Positions 1-10,483 of a DNA stretch of 64,000 nt are shown here, piece after piece; the stretch's first letter is position 1, and the number at the start of each line of letters is the position of its first letter. The DNA is from Cheilinus undulatus (taxonomy: Eukaryota; Chordata; Actinopteri; Labriformes; Labridae). The notes under the pieces are model-generated. The model was given only the letters and a program-made list of their open reading frames with translations, ran no database searches and was not told the origin of the DNA. The translations under genes were made by a program, and so were the position numbers. The stretch is from positions 41,295,398 to 41,359,397 of the forward strand of contig NC_054865.1 of NCBI RefSeq assembly GCF_018320785.1, written 5' to 3'.

Positions 1-179
1 ACTTATTCAAAGTTTTGGAGTTTATAGAGAGACGAGTCAGAGCGTAACAGGGAGAAAGACAGTGAATTGTAGCAAGAATACTCAGAATGCTGGGAGGAAT
101 AGAGCAATATTCACCCTCTGCCATGACTTCCACACATAGCGAAGCCAATGCTTTGCCTCACCGTGTCTCCAGCCCAATG

Positions 180-325
180 GGGAGGGAGTTATCGGGGAAT
201 TAGATTTTGGGAGTGATCCAGATCACCGTTTGGATCCAGGAATGTTTTTAAAGGATTCTTCACTATTGGGAGATCGGGCTAATGGCGGAGGTCTGCGCTC
301 TCTGAATGCTTTTCTAGTTAGATAT
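180..325 (-). repeat. interspersed repeat, copy 1 of family A
   Basis: Reverse-complemented, this stretch matches 50735-50880 closely. Both contain a block reading aactagaaaagca, then a GAGAG..GCAGACC block, CCGCCATTAGCCC, and a GATC-rich block ending CACTCCCAAAATCTAAT. The copy in the ercc5 intron continues into a tail with repeated AACAAACA, which is usual for 3' ends of RTE-type LINEs or SINEs that borrow them. The class is inferred; the shared sequence is seen. Confidence 0.6.
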
Positions 326-2773
326 GCCCTGAGATATTAAAGGCTTTTTAACTTCGTTATGATATACTGCATCTCTGTGACCCTAAAGTTGTGTTTCTGC
401 TCATTATTGGGTTTTACTACAAAATATCTAAACAACAATAATACAGGGGCTGCATCACAGGCTTTCTCTGTCTCTCTCTACTATACTCTATTCGGGTAGC
501 ATGACACGAGTACAGAACTGTCTGCCACTGGCAGACCCTCACAAAGGGTAAACAATATGATGGTTAGCATTCCAGCTAGTGGTAATAAATGATTGTAATT
601 GGATTAAAATGGATAAAAAGATGTCCAATATCAGATTTACTGGTGTGGATTCAATAATTAAAGTCCTGAAAAGTAAAACGAGCTCCAGGCTCGCTGAAAA
701 TGCTGCTGAAATGGTTTCAAAGGCATCAATAGTGTCAATGGGCTAGCTTCAAGAGGAAAATAAGTATGAAGCAACGATTTATGGTTCAAAGGTTATTTAA
801 CTTTTGGTAAACTGTGTCACATCCTATCATGTACAACAACCCAGTTTCTAAGGCATTTTAACGTTTACAGGTTTATATTGCTAACATTTAGCATTGCTAA
901 ATGAAGTAAAATATGGAGTTGAACCAAACAGTATTGGATCAATGCATAAAAACAGGTACTTGCCGTTACCAATACCTGCATTTGAAGCAGTATCAAACGT
1001 ATTTCCGATCAGTCAGTCAGTCGGCAAAACACATACAGACCCATGTGACTGACCTCAGATGTCAGCCAAAAAAATCTACACTGTGATCTCTTTGTCCTGC
1101 TGTGGTAGGTTGTGTTCTATTTATAGGTCTTTAGGTAAATTCAAATTAATACTGCTGCCTCTCTGTGAACTACAAAAGCAAACAAGAATATCAGGAATAA
1201 GACCTATTTCCATATCTAATTTGAATTCTAGTTATTCCGCTACCACAAAAAGAGATAAACAGAGACCTATATTTACAGTTTACGTAGAAAGAGTGACAGT
1301 TAGGGATGAGTTTGACAGTAAAAGGAAGCAGGAAGACATTTTTTAAAACACATAAATGGTACGGAGAAGATGCACTGCTGACAGTTGATGTCCATTTTTT
1401 GGTTATATTTCTGTGTGCTCCTGCTAAAAACAATTTTCCCATGTAGGACAATAAAGAGAAAATGTATCTTGGTCCACAGTGCTTGAAAATTTTAACACAA
1501 AGAGAAAGTTCCTTGCAATGTCGCTTTGGGTTAAATGGAGGAGGCATATTGGGAGTTTCTAGTCCTCTGTGAGGCACAAGAGGTTCACTTCAGCTAACAC
1601 ATTATGCAGTACCTTTAAATACAGGTTTAAGTTTCTCAGTTTTATTTTCAAATCAAGTCATTGTTTATATTAACTGGAGTGATGGCAGATCCCTTAAGCT
1701 CAGTGCGATTTTACCGACTGTAGGCAAAGGATAGTCTGCAAAGCACAAGCAAACATCTCTGTTAGCTGAGAAGTCTAGTGAATATGGAAAGTTGTTTTGA
1801 ATGACATAACTTCAAATAACAGGAAAGATTTATAGAAAAGAGGTTGTAAAGTCAAGACAGGTAAACAAAAAACACCATTATTGCCTGAAATATTGCAGTG
1901 TTCCAATGTCATTCAGCAGATGCTTCTGTCCGAAGTGGAGTACATCTGACAGTATAAGTACGACACAAGCAAAGATCTAGACAGGATAAAACATTAGTAA
2001 GTGCCATCAAGTTCTTCAAGTCTAATTGGATGCAGTGCTAGAGGCAATGCATGTAGCGCATAACAGCATTTTTAAATGATAAATATCAGCAAAGAAACAA
2101 CAAATCATTGACATGAGACCTCCCATCATCATCAAATAGTGTCAATCCCATTTCTACTCCTTAGGCCTTATCTTAGCCCCTCCCCTTGGTTTTGCAGGTT
2201 CACATCATGTGAAGGGTATTCCCAATTCTCTTTTGAATCAAGGGTTAGGGCTAACAGCCAAGGGCTACAGAGCCCTTGAAAAGAAGACTTCACGGAACCA
2301 CACTTGAAACCCAGGGGTATGATGAAATTTACACCATGCACCACATTCACTTGCAAAATGACATAACACGCTATAAAGGAGGCACATCAATGTTAGTACT
2401 CTGTGCGTTTTTAATTGATTATAGAAAATCTCATATATTCAATATATGGCTACTAGGAATGAGAGTTTATTGCATTTTTGGTAGGTACCCTCATAAATGA
2501 AGGCTATTAACTTTATAAATATATAAAGAAGATAAACTGGGAGATCTGCAGTATGAAAGAGATGGTCCAAACTTTATTGACTGTATCATATTTGATGAGG
2601 GCATCTTGTTTGTATGAACTCGTTAACTCTGATGATGCAGCTACTTAACGGTAAAATGTGATAACAGCAATCAAGTGGCGTCTTTTTTCTTACAGGAGTT
2701 TTTTCACCCCTACCCCTTACCACTTTTTTTTGAGGGGCAAGGGAAAGGGGTAGACGAAGGGGAAGGGCTGAGG

Positions 2774-3653
2774 CAGGGATGTCAATCTCAATCACAGCAG
2801 GGGCCAGGCTCTGGATTCAGGACTAACCTGAGGGCCTAACAGGGTCTCCTTTTTAAGCTTAAACTGTCAACCTCATTTCACCAGTAATAAGACATGAAAA
2901 AAAAAGGTTAGCACTGATGATAAACAATTTTCACATTTAAAAAGGTAAATTTAAAGGCTCAAAATCTGAGAAAAATAAATTTATTAGTTCAAAAAGGTCA
3001 AAACATGAAATTGAAAATGAAAAAATAATGTTTGTTAATGGCGAATATATTGGAAAGAAGTCAAAATCATGAGTTTAAAAAGTCAAAATATGAAATAAAA
3101 TTTGTAATCATGAAATTAAAAGTCAAAATATGATTCAAAATGTTAAATTGTGAGTCTAAAAGGTCAAACTATTGGATTACGAAGTCAAAGTTTGGAGTTG
3201 AAAATATGAGGTAAAATACAAAATAATTGGTTAAAAAGGTCAAAATATGAATTAGAAATTAGAATTATGAATCTTAAAGCTCAAAATATTATTAAAGAAG
3301 TCAAAAATTATGAGTTAAAATGCTCAGGGTATGAAATAAAAAGCCAAAATCCTGTTTGAGTCCTAATTGTGAGGTGCTAAATCGAAAATGTAAAATTAAA
3401 ACACAAATTAATTTCTTTTCCTACATTCCTGGCATCTTATCTGAATATTTTTACTCCTTTTTTTTTAGATTTTGTGACTTAACAAGGATATCTTATATCG
3501 TCAAGGATAAGTTCACATTTTTATACTTGAGGAAATCTGCAGACTTCATACTGATGGGCCAGTTATAACAGAAATATGATATAATCTTTGGGGCCGGATT
3601 TAACTGTTCCCCAGGCCAGATTTGGCCCCCAGGCCTTGAGTTTGACACCTGTG
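2774..3653. mobile_element. hAT-type non-autonomous DNA transposon
   Basis: The left end starts CAGGGATGTCAATCTCAA and the right end, reverse-complemented, starts CACAGGTGTCAAACTCAA. Both match the usual CAGGGGTGTCAAACTCAA terminus of Charlie-like hAT elements. The flanks GGCTGAGG (2766-2773) and GGCTAAGG (3654-3661) are an 8-base target duplication with one mismatch, the length typical of hAT. No transposase frame remains. The inside, about 2890-3350, is a degenerate tandem array whose unit resembles GGTCAAAATATGAATTAAAA. Confidence 0.7.
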
Positions 3654-3689
3654 GGCTAAGGGGTAGAAATGGGGTTGGACCTTACATTG

Positions 3690-4920
3690 TCTTCAACAAC
3701 AAATATTGAACTAAAATACCAAGTACTGAGTCGTTCACAAAGAGCTGGATGTAAAACTTTTAGAAGTAGAGTGGGGACAGTGTGAGCCATGTATCTGGGA
3801 TACCCATTCTACAAATGGGGAACAACAGAGGAGAAGAGGCTAAGTGCATAGTGTTCCTGAAAGAGTTGGGTCTTTAGTATCCTCTTGAAAGTAGGAAGGG
3901 ACTCTGAATCGAATGGGGTTGGGTAATTCAGTCCACCATTGAGGGACAACAGAGAAAAGTCAAGCTTATGACTTAGTGCCCTGATGTGATGGAAGTACCA
4001 GGCACCTTTCACTGGCTGAGAAGGTGTATAGACGGGGATGAGGGATTCCAGGTAAACAGGAGCAGTTTTAGGTACTTCTTTGTAAGCCATGATTAGAGTT
4101 TTGAATTTGATGTGCAACTGGAAGCCAGTGTAGAGAGATGAACAGAGGAGTGACGTGTGCTTTCTTGGGTTGGTTGAAGACAAGAAGTGCTGCTGGGCTC
4201 TGGATCATCTGCAGAGATTTACCTTTGCATACAGGGAGACCTGCCAGCAATGACTTGCAGTGGTCAATGCGTGATATTACAGAAGTGTTGCATGCTCTGT
4301 CAGGTAGGGTCTCAACCTCTTGATGTTATAGAGGATTAATCTGCTAGACTGAGCAATCAAGGCCACATGAACCTTTAAGGTTAGCTGGTCATCAATCATG
4401 ACTCCCAGATCCCTGGAAGACTTAGTGGGCGCAAGTTAATTTGATCCAAGCTAAATATTGATCTGTGGTTTAATGGTGGGAGTGGCTGGACTGATAATAA
4501 GCTCAGTCTTGGGCAGGTTGAGCTGAAGGTGACGTGTCCTTATCAGTGAAGAAATAGCAAGGCAGGATGAGATCTGAGCTGAGTCATCTGGTGGAAATGA
4601 TGGGAAAAGCTGTGTATCATCTGCATAGCAGTGAAAAGAGAAGCACTAGTGTGGTTATGTACATTGAGAAACAGAGGGGACCCAGCACTGACCCTTGATG
4701 CCCCCCTGCTAATAAGCCATGTTGTTTGGACACCCCTCCCCTCCATGATACTCTAAAAGATCTCTCTGTGAGGTGTGACTTTAACCACTGAAGGCCAGAC
4801 TCTGAGATACCACATGCAGAGCATGTAAAGATGAGGATTTGGTGTTTTACTTCACCAAAAGCAGACGGATCCAGCCGCAAAAGAACTGACCAGCTACTCT
4901 AGCCAAATGCAACTAATGAA
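3690..4920 (-). mobile_element. L2-type LINE fragment (reverse transcriptase end)
   Basis: Reading on the minus strand from about 4880 there is LQWLKSHLTERSFRVSW, then the reverse transcriptase block GxxQGSVLGPLCFSMY, and further on VTPLFISLHWLPVAHQIQ followed by TLIMAYKEVPKTAPVYLESL. These are hallmark blocks of the C-terminal half of teleost L2 ORF2. The frame changes several times and the 5' part is missing, so this is a dead 5'-truncated copy. Confidence in the L2 clade is high; the subfamily is not determined. Confidence 0.8.
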
Positions 4921-5635
4921 GCACCAACAAAAGTGCAGTTCAGTGGAGTGGTCCCACCTAAGCCAAACTAATTTGGATCAAGTAGTTCATAGAAATGATC
5001 TATGAATGAAACAGAGATGTCAAACACAAGATCAGGTCAGATGCTGTCATCCTAAGTTTCCAAGGGTGTGTTGTTCGCAAATAAATAAAGAAACAAACCA
5101 GTTAGAGCTTTAAAGTTCAGACTGCAAAAGAATGGAAAAAAATAATTTTTTAAAGTTAGAATAACACCTGTAGGTTATGAGCAGGTATGTTAACATCTTA
5201 ACCCAGAGAAACTTGCATTGAATATCTGATCTTTACAAAGTCAAAGCTGAAAGTGTTAAAAGATGTTTGAGATGTGCCGTATTATGAGGATATGGACCTT
5301 GGCAGCATAAGAACAGAGATGCACTTCCCTTTAGACATGGATTTAAAACAGACATTGAACATTTGACCTTTAAAAACTGTGTTGCAAGACCTTGGATTTT
5401 AAAACTTTATATCCCATTCTGATTATGCCATTCATCTTTTGACTCTTAAATCTGTTGAACATAACTCTCATTTAATATTTGCCTTTAAATATAAAGTGAA
5501 CATAGATTAAAAAAAAATTAGGAATATCTTAATGGCTAAAAACTTTGGCTGGATAGTACAAATGGAAGATTACGGAAGATATTGGAGAAGATGACTGTCC
5601 ATGACCAAGGTGTGCACAAATTAGGTTCCTCAGTC

Positions 5636-5690
5636 AAATAAATAAAATAAAATAAAAAATAAAATAATTCAAAAATAAATAAAATAATCA
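5636..5690. repeat. AAATA-rich simple repeat
   Basis: Imperfect AAATA/AATAAA iterations run for about 55 bases. A short GA-rich run (gagaaagagagagtgagtga) lies further on at about 5907-5937. Confidence 0.7.
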
Positions 5691-6389
5691 CAGGGCTTTC
5701 TATGCCAGTGTCAGTCAAGTGGACAACTTTGTTCATGAGTCATTTTATACCTCTAAGGTTAATATTTACATATTTAATGAAGTCCATAAATGCTATTCAG
5801 CGTCAACGGAAATGGCATGTCATTGGTGGAAAATACTGAGTGAACCACATGCCTCTGCTGGTCATAGATAAATTCGCTGGAAGGCGTGTGTTGCAACCAA
5901 ACACAGGAAAGAGAAAGAGAGAGTGAGTGAGAGAGAGATTGTTCTAAAATATAACATCTAGCAGGCACTCCTATTCTCTTTATCTCCTGCTCTATTTCTC
6001 CCACACACGAGGCAAATAAAAAGGTAAGAATGAAACTCTTCTTAATTAATCACCAAGGCATATAGAGAATTTTTAATTGGAATTTCTTTGACCTGGTAAT
6101 CTCTTTGTAATAGTGTAATGTTCAAAACTATGAGCTTTTTGATCTTATCATTTAATCACAAGTGCTGCCAGTAACTTTGGCACAGTAAGAGCTGCTACTA
6201 TGTGGAGACCAACCAAGGTGTGTTCATTAACACAGGAGTCCTTGTATGCATGCTGTTCTCATTCCATCTGCAAACAGGCCCAGTCTACAAGTACATTCAG
6301 GCCCTGAGGCAGCAGTGGATGTAGAAAAATATAACAGATTCCTTTCTTTGTAATCATTACTGCTGATACAACACTCAACACAACTGTAC

Positions 6390-7060
6390 ATGTCTCGTGT
6401 TGGAAAGGTGGAAAAAATTAAATGGTGAATTTGGGGCTAAACTGACATTTGGAAGTAGGTCAAATATGTGGGATGTTTTATGGAAATGTACAAACTCCCA
6501 TGTGCGGCCAGAGTTAGGTTGGAAGTGCCGCATTCATTTTCTGTCACAGAAGGGGATACCAGATGTTGAGGTACTGTGGGTTTCAGGGAGGCAATGTCCA
6601 GTGATAAAACCCTGTTGGTGAAAGTTTCATGAAGAATTAAAAACTATGAAAATAGACCTACCTGTGCAGTTTGCCACATTATTTTTAGGAAACATAGACA
6701 TTCAGACAAGAAGCAGTGATAAATATATGTTCAACATATTGACCTCCGGTTGCTTCCTGGACCCCCTATGATACAGGAGTGGACTGATATTGTTAATCAT
6801 ATTTATGTTATGGAAAGGATCACTTCTTGTTTGCATATGCAGAAGGATGCTTTTGTTAAATTCTAGACTAGATATGTCAAACCCATTCAGAGAGATTTTG
6901 TGGAGGTGACCATCCAAGGACTTTGACTTTGATAGCAATCTGCAATGTTACTGTAATTTTAATGTACTTATCCTCTTCTTAAGTCTTCTCAATTTGTAAT
7001 ATGTTTTTACCAGATCTCCTGTACATACTTTACTTCTCTCATGTTCTTAATTCTTTATAC
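6390..7060 (+). mobile_element. L1-like LINE fragment, 3' end of ORF2
   Basis: Broken frames on the plus strand read CPVIKPCW, then LPVQFATLFLGNIDIQ, and in another frame PPMIQEWTDIVNHIYVMERI followed by a QKDAFVKF block. In family-typical order these form the C-terminal end of fish L1 ORF2 (cysteine motif, W-x-E block, then IYVMERIT). At least two frame changes are present and the upstream reverse transcriptase is absent. The assignment rests on remembered family sequence. Confidence 0.55.
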
Positions 7061-8044
7061 TACCATACCATATAAAGAAAGACTACAAAAAGTCTAAATT
7101 GCAGAGGAAACTGTTAACTTTCTATCTAAACTACCATCTAAAGTGAGGAAATGTGTGTTTGGTAGATTATTTCTTTGTTTTAACAATGCTTATTGGAAAT
7201 AAATCTTAAACTGTTGGAAAGAATGGGATGATATCCCATTCTTAGACCAGCATTTGTGGGATGTCAGATATTCTTCCTGAAGAATGCGATGCAGCTGTGT
7301 ATGGTTCTTGTTTATAGTTTTCATGGGTGCAACCTACATACTCAGCTCTGCTGCTCATCCCACAAATGCATGATCCTTATGAATATGGTACCATTTAAAA
7401 GGGAAATAAACAGACTTCCCAATGGATAAGATGTATTGCCAAGAAGCATTGTTACAATAAATATTCTACCAAACACAAATTTCCTCTCTTTCTGAGCCAA
7501 GTTTATATGCAGTGTATGGATGTGTGCCTTAAGATAAAGAATTTAAAAAAAAAACAATCTGGGGTCAAACTGATTTTTTGTGGATTTAACCATAGTCTTT
7601 TAAGTTGTGGAAGGTTTTGGGGTTAATGTTGAGGTTATCAAAGAAATGATTGTAAGCCAAGTCAATAAACAAAGTCAAGCGTTTGGAGGAGATAAGGTCA
7701 AATGGCACAGGATGCAGTACTAAAGGTGTCCATCTAATAACCTGTATGCAGAAGATTTTTTAAAATGAACTACATGAAGTAGGAAGTATATAGCGTCTCG
7801 TGGTGTGGGGTGTGTACATCAACTTGTCTCAAGTTTAAGCAACTGACATGTGAAATTCATATTCATTATGCAACTTTCCATGTTGCACATATTTCATCTA
7901 TGTTGATTGCAAAATAAACTCCATTTTTAGTGGTCTTTTTTCTGTTTTTCCAGTATAAGCATAAAAAACTGCCATTTAATCAACACACCTGTTGAAAATT
8001 AATATGTGCTCCCTTTCTGTCAGGCCATTGCTGATGTCATTGCC

Positions 8045-10333
8045 ATGGCTGATATAAATACAACACAGATTTCTGTCCGCTCTGGGAACCCGCTGACAAC
8101 TGGCCACTCTTGGCAGTATGAGGCAGAGAGGGGGACACAAATGGTTGTTACTCTGCTCATCTTTTTGGTAAGAAATCCTGCAGAAATTATACACCAACAC
8201 TGTACATGACACTAGAGCATTCTCAAGAAACTTTATGTTTTTATGTAAAAGTAGTTGGGATAATGTGCCTTTTTTGTATTTAAATCATGATCTTAATGCT
8301 AAATTTTATATTTAATGGAATGGCAAGAACAGTGTGATAACTTTAGTTTCAGAGGATTATTCAGAATTCTTTAAATACTACTGCTCTTGGCAAATTTTGG
8401 AATAGAAAACAAATGCCATTCCTTTCCCACAGCCTCCAGACAGCTAACTTAGCTAGGCACAAAGACATGGACCAGTGGCAGATAAGACTTCCCTACCAGA
8501 GGTTTAAAAAAAAAAAAAAAAAAAAAAAACTCAGAATGCATATTGAATCTGACAGTGCTTAAAGACTACTTGTCTTGGCAAAAATACAGTGACTTTCCTG
8601 GAATCAGACCTGGTGATAGTCCCCCCAAAAGTTCCTCTTTAACTTCTCTGAATAAGTCCCAATTCTATCTTTACGCTGAGGTGATTTACAAAATAATAAA
8701 ACTATAAACATAATTTTAAAAAATAAACTCACTCATTCGATTGATCACAAAATATTTGATTATATGTTTATATTTCTTTAAAAATTAGCCAGAAAATTTC
8801 ACTTGCATGTCACCTTTTTATCATTTATTTTTTCTGATGTACAGACCCAGTGTCATGGTTCAACTGGTGTTGATTTAGCTTGTGACACTCAATTTCACAT
8901 TCTACTACACCATTCACTTCCTGATAATCAGGATTTTTCTGTGTTTTGGGGGGCATTACCAGGAAAGAGCCTGTGGAGTCACAGAGTGAATGTAAAGAGA
9001 TATGAGAAAACAAAATAAAGGTGGCATTAAAGAGGCCTGATCAAAACAAAATAAATGGTGGTGGCTCGTTAATTGTACTTAGTGATTCCCCTAAGTTTAC
9101 TTAGTAACATTACTGTCTCTGAGAAATCACGACTGCCATTGAAATTTTCTGTTTATAAAAAATCTCTATATATGAAGATAAATAGATAGTCTAATGTCAC
9201 GGTGTATAAGGGTTCAATGGTCCCCAGAAGATTTTCAGGCTTTAAATTGGGCAGCTGCACACTGAAGTTTGAGAGAAGTTGATTACTGCTGTACCGATCT
9301 CCACATTTTGACTTACTGAAAATGTATATATCTGTCTTTAACAATTTTAGAGATCGTATTTGACTGTTCATCTTGGTTCCTTCAGGTGGGCGTACCTCTG
9401 AATGGACTGGTGGTTTGGTCACTTGGACTGCGAAGTAATCGCCACCTGTTTCGCAGAGGCAGCAATGATGAAACACGTGCTGCCAACAGTTTCCGAATCT
9501 ACGTGATTCACTTGGCCTTTGCTGACCTGGTGCTGCTCCTGCGTACCCCTCTCATGTTGGGCTATTTGGCCCGCAACTACAGCTGGCCTTTTGGCCATGG
9601 TTTCTGCCAGCTGATCATGTTCCTGCGAGGCCTGGGGTTATATGCCTCCGCTTTCCTCCTCTGTGCAGTGGCCCTGGAGCGATGCCTGTGTCTGTTGAAG
9701 CCTGTGTGGGCTCGATTGCGTCGCCCTGCCTGGGCTGTTCCTCTGGCCTGTGCTATCCTGTGGCTGATTGCTGTCGTCTTGTCTGCCCCTTACTTTTATA
9801 GTGCCAACCTATGGGATAGAAACGGGACATACCACTGTGTGGAGAGTTTAGGATTCAACATGGGGCTGTTCCTTGCAGAAACGGTTGCTGGTTTTATCTT
9901 GCCATTGCTGGTGTTCTTAGGGAGTAACCTGGCTGTATTGCTCACCGTTCGGAAGGCACTGCCACCGACGCCAACTTCTTCAACCCCTTCACTTGCCCGC
10001 AGGATGACCAGGATGTATCACGTGATGTTTTTGACCATGCTTCTCTTCCTCACCTGCTGGGTGCCCTATTTTGTTTGTCGGTTTCTGCAGTCTTTGGCCA
10101 ACGGAGACAGTGATCAGGTTACAAGAGCACGTCGTGGTGCATACATTTCTCTGTTCCTGGTGTACTTCAAGAGTGCTCTCAACCCGGTGCTGTATGTGTT
10201 CGCCGCCCGAGGCTTGGGCCGGGCCATCAAAGCTTCACTGGTCTCCACAATTGAACGGCTTTTCAATGATGACTCCATGGAGTCCATACGCCGAAAGTCA
10301 ATTAAGAACTCACTCAAGAATTCACAGATATAG
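8045..10333 (+). CDS. rhodopsin-family G protein-coupled receptor, chemoattractant/prostanoid-like
   Basis: Two coding exons, 8045-8167 and 9386-10333, join in phase 0 and give 356 residues. The GCCATGG start context is strong, and a good splice acceptor (ending 8020) suggests an untranslated exon upstream. The splice falls inside helix 1, giving LLIFLVGVPLNGLVVWS. Seven hydrophobic segments are visible. LAFAD of helix 2 (Asp about 88), the cysteine pair 115/192, CWVP of helix 6 (265-268) and NPVLY of helix 7 (307-311) are all present. N5 in NTT is a likely glycosylation site. The DRY motif is ERC (139-141). The tail has a SMESIRRKS stretch likely to be phosphorylated. The ALERCLCLLKPVW block and the ERLFNDD tail resemble PTGDR2, FPR and LTB4 receptors. 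The exact ligand cannot be told, so no symbol is given. The gene converges with cenpq. Confidence 0.88.
8506..8529 (+). repeat. poly(A) run of 24
   Basis: An uninterrupted run of 24 A lies in the intron of the receptor gene. It could be the tail of a lost retrocopy or a simple expansion. No LINE or SINE body is recognised just before it. Confidence 0.9.
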
Positions 10334-10483
10334 GAAAGAGGTTGACGGGCTTGGGCTGGGCTCAGAAATCTTCACTTGTTTCCAATATTGAACGACTTTT
10401 CAATGGTGACTCCATGGAGTCCATACGCTGAAAGTCAATAAAGAACTCACTCAAGAATTCAAAGACATAGGAAAGAGGTTGCC
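10209..10483 (+). repeat. tandem duplication of the receptor's coding tail
   Basis: Two copies lie 137 bases apart. Unit 1 is about 10209-10345 and covers the last ~40 codons and the stop; unit 2 is about 10346-10483. Shared landmarks are TTGAACG (10251 and 10388), GACTCCATGGAGTCCATACG, AACTCACTCAAGAATTCA and AGGAAAGAGGTTG. Unit 2 lies after the stop and has drifted, so it is not translated with the gene. Confidence 0.9.

Larger units (their letters stand above)
1..8044. other. gene-poor, repeat-rich flank
   Basis: No host gene is recognised before the receptor gene. The stretch holds an interspersed repeat near its left edge, a hAT-type element at 2774-3653, an L2 fragment, a simple AT-rich run and an L1-like fragment. 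The remaining open frames are short, lack family motifs and have no matching splice partners. The first 180 bases and 7100-8000 show nothing I can name. Confidence 0.6.
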
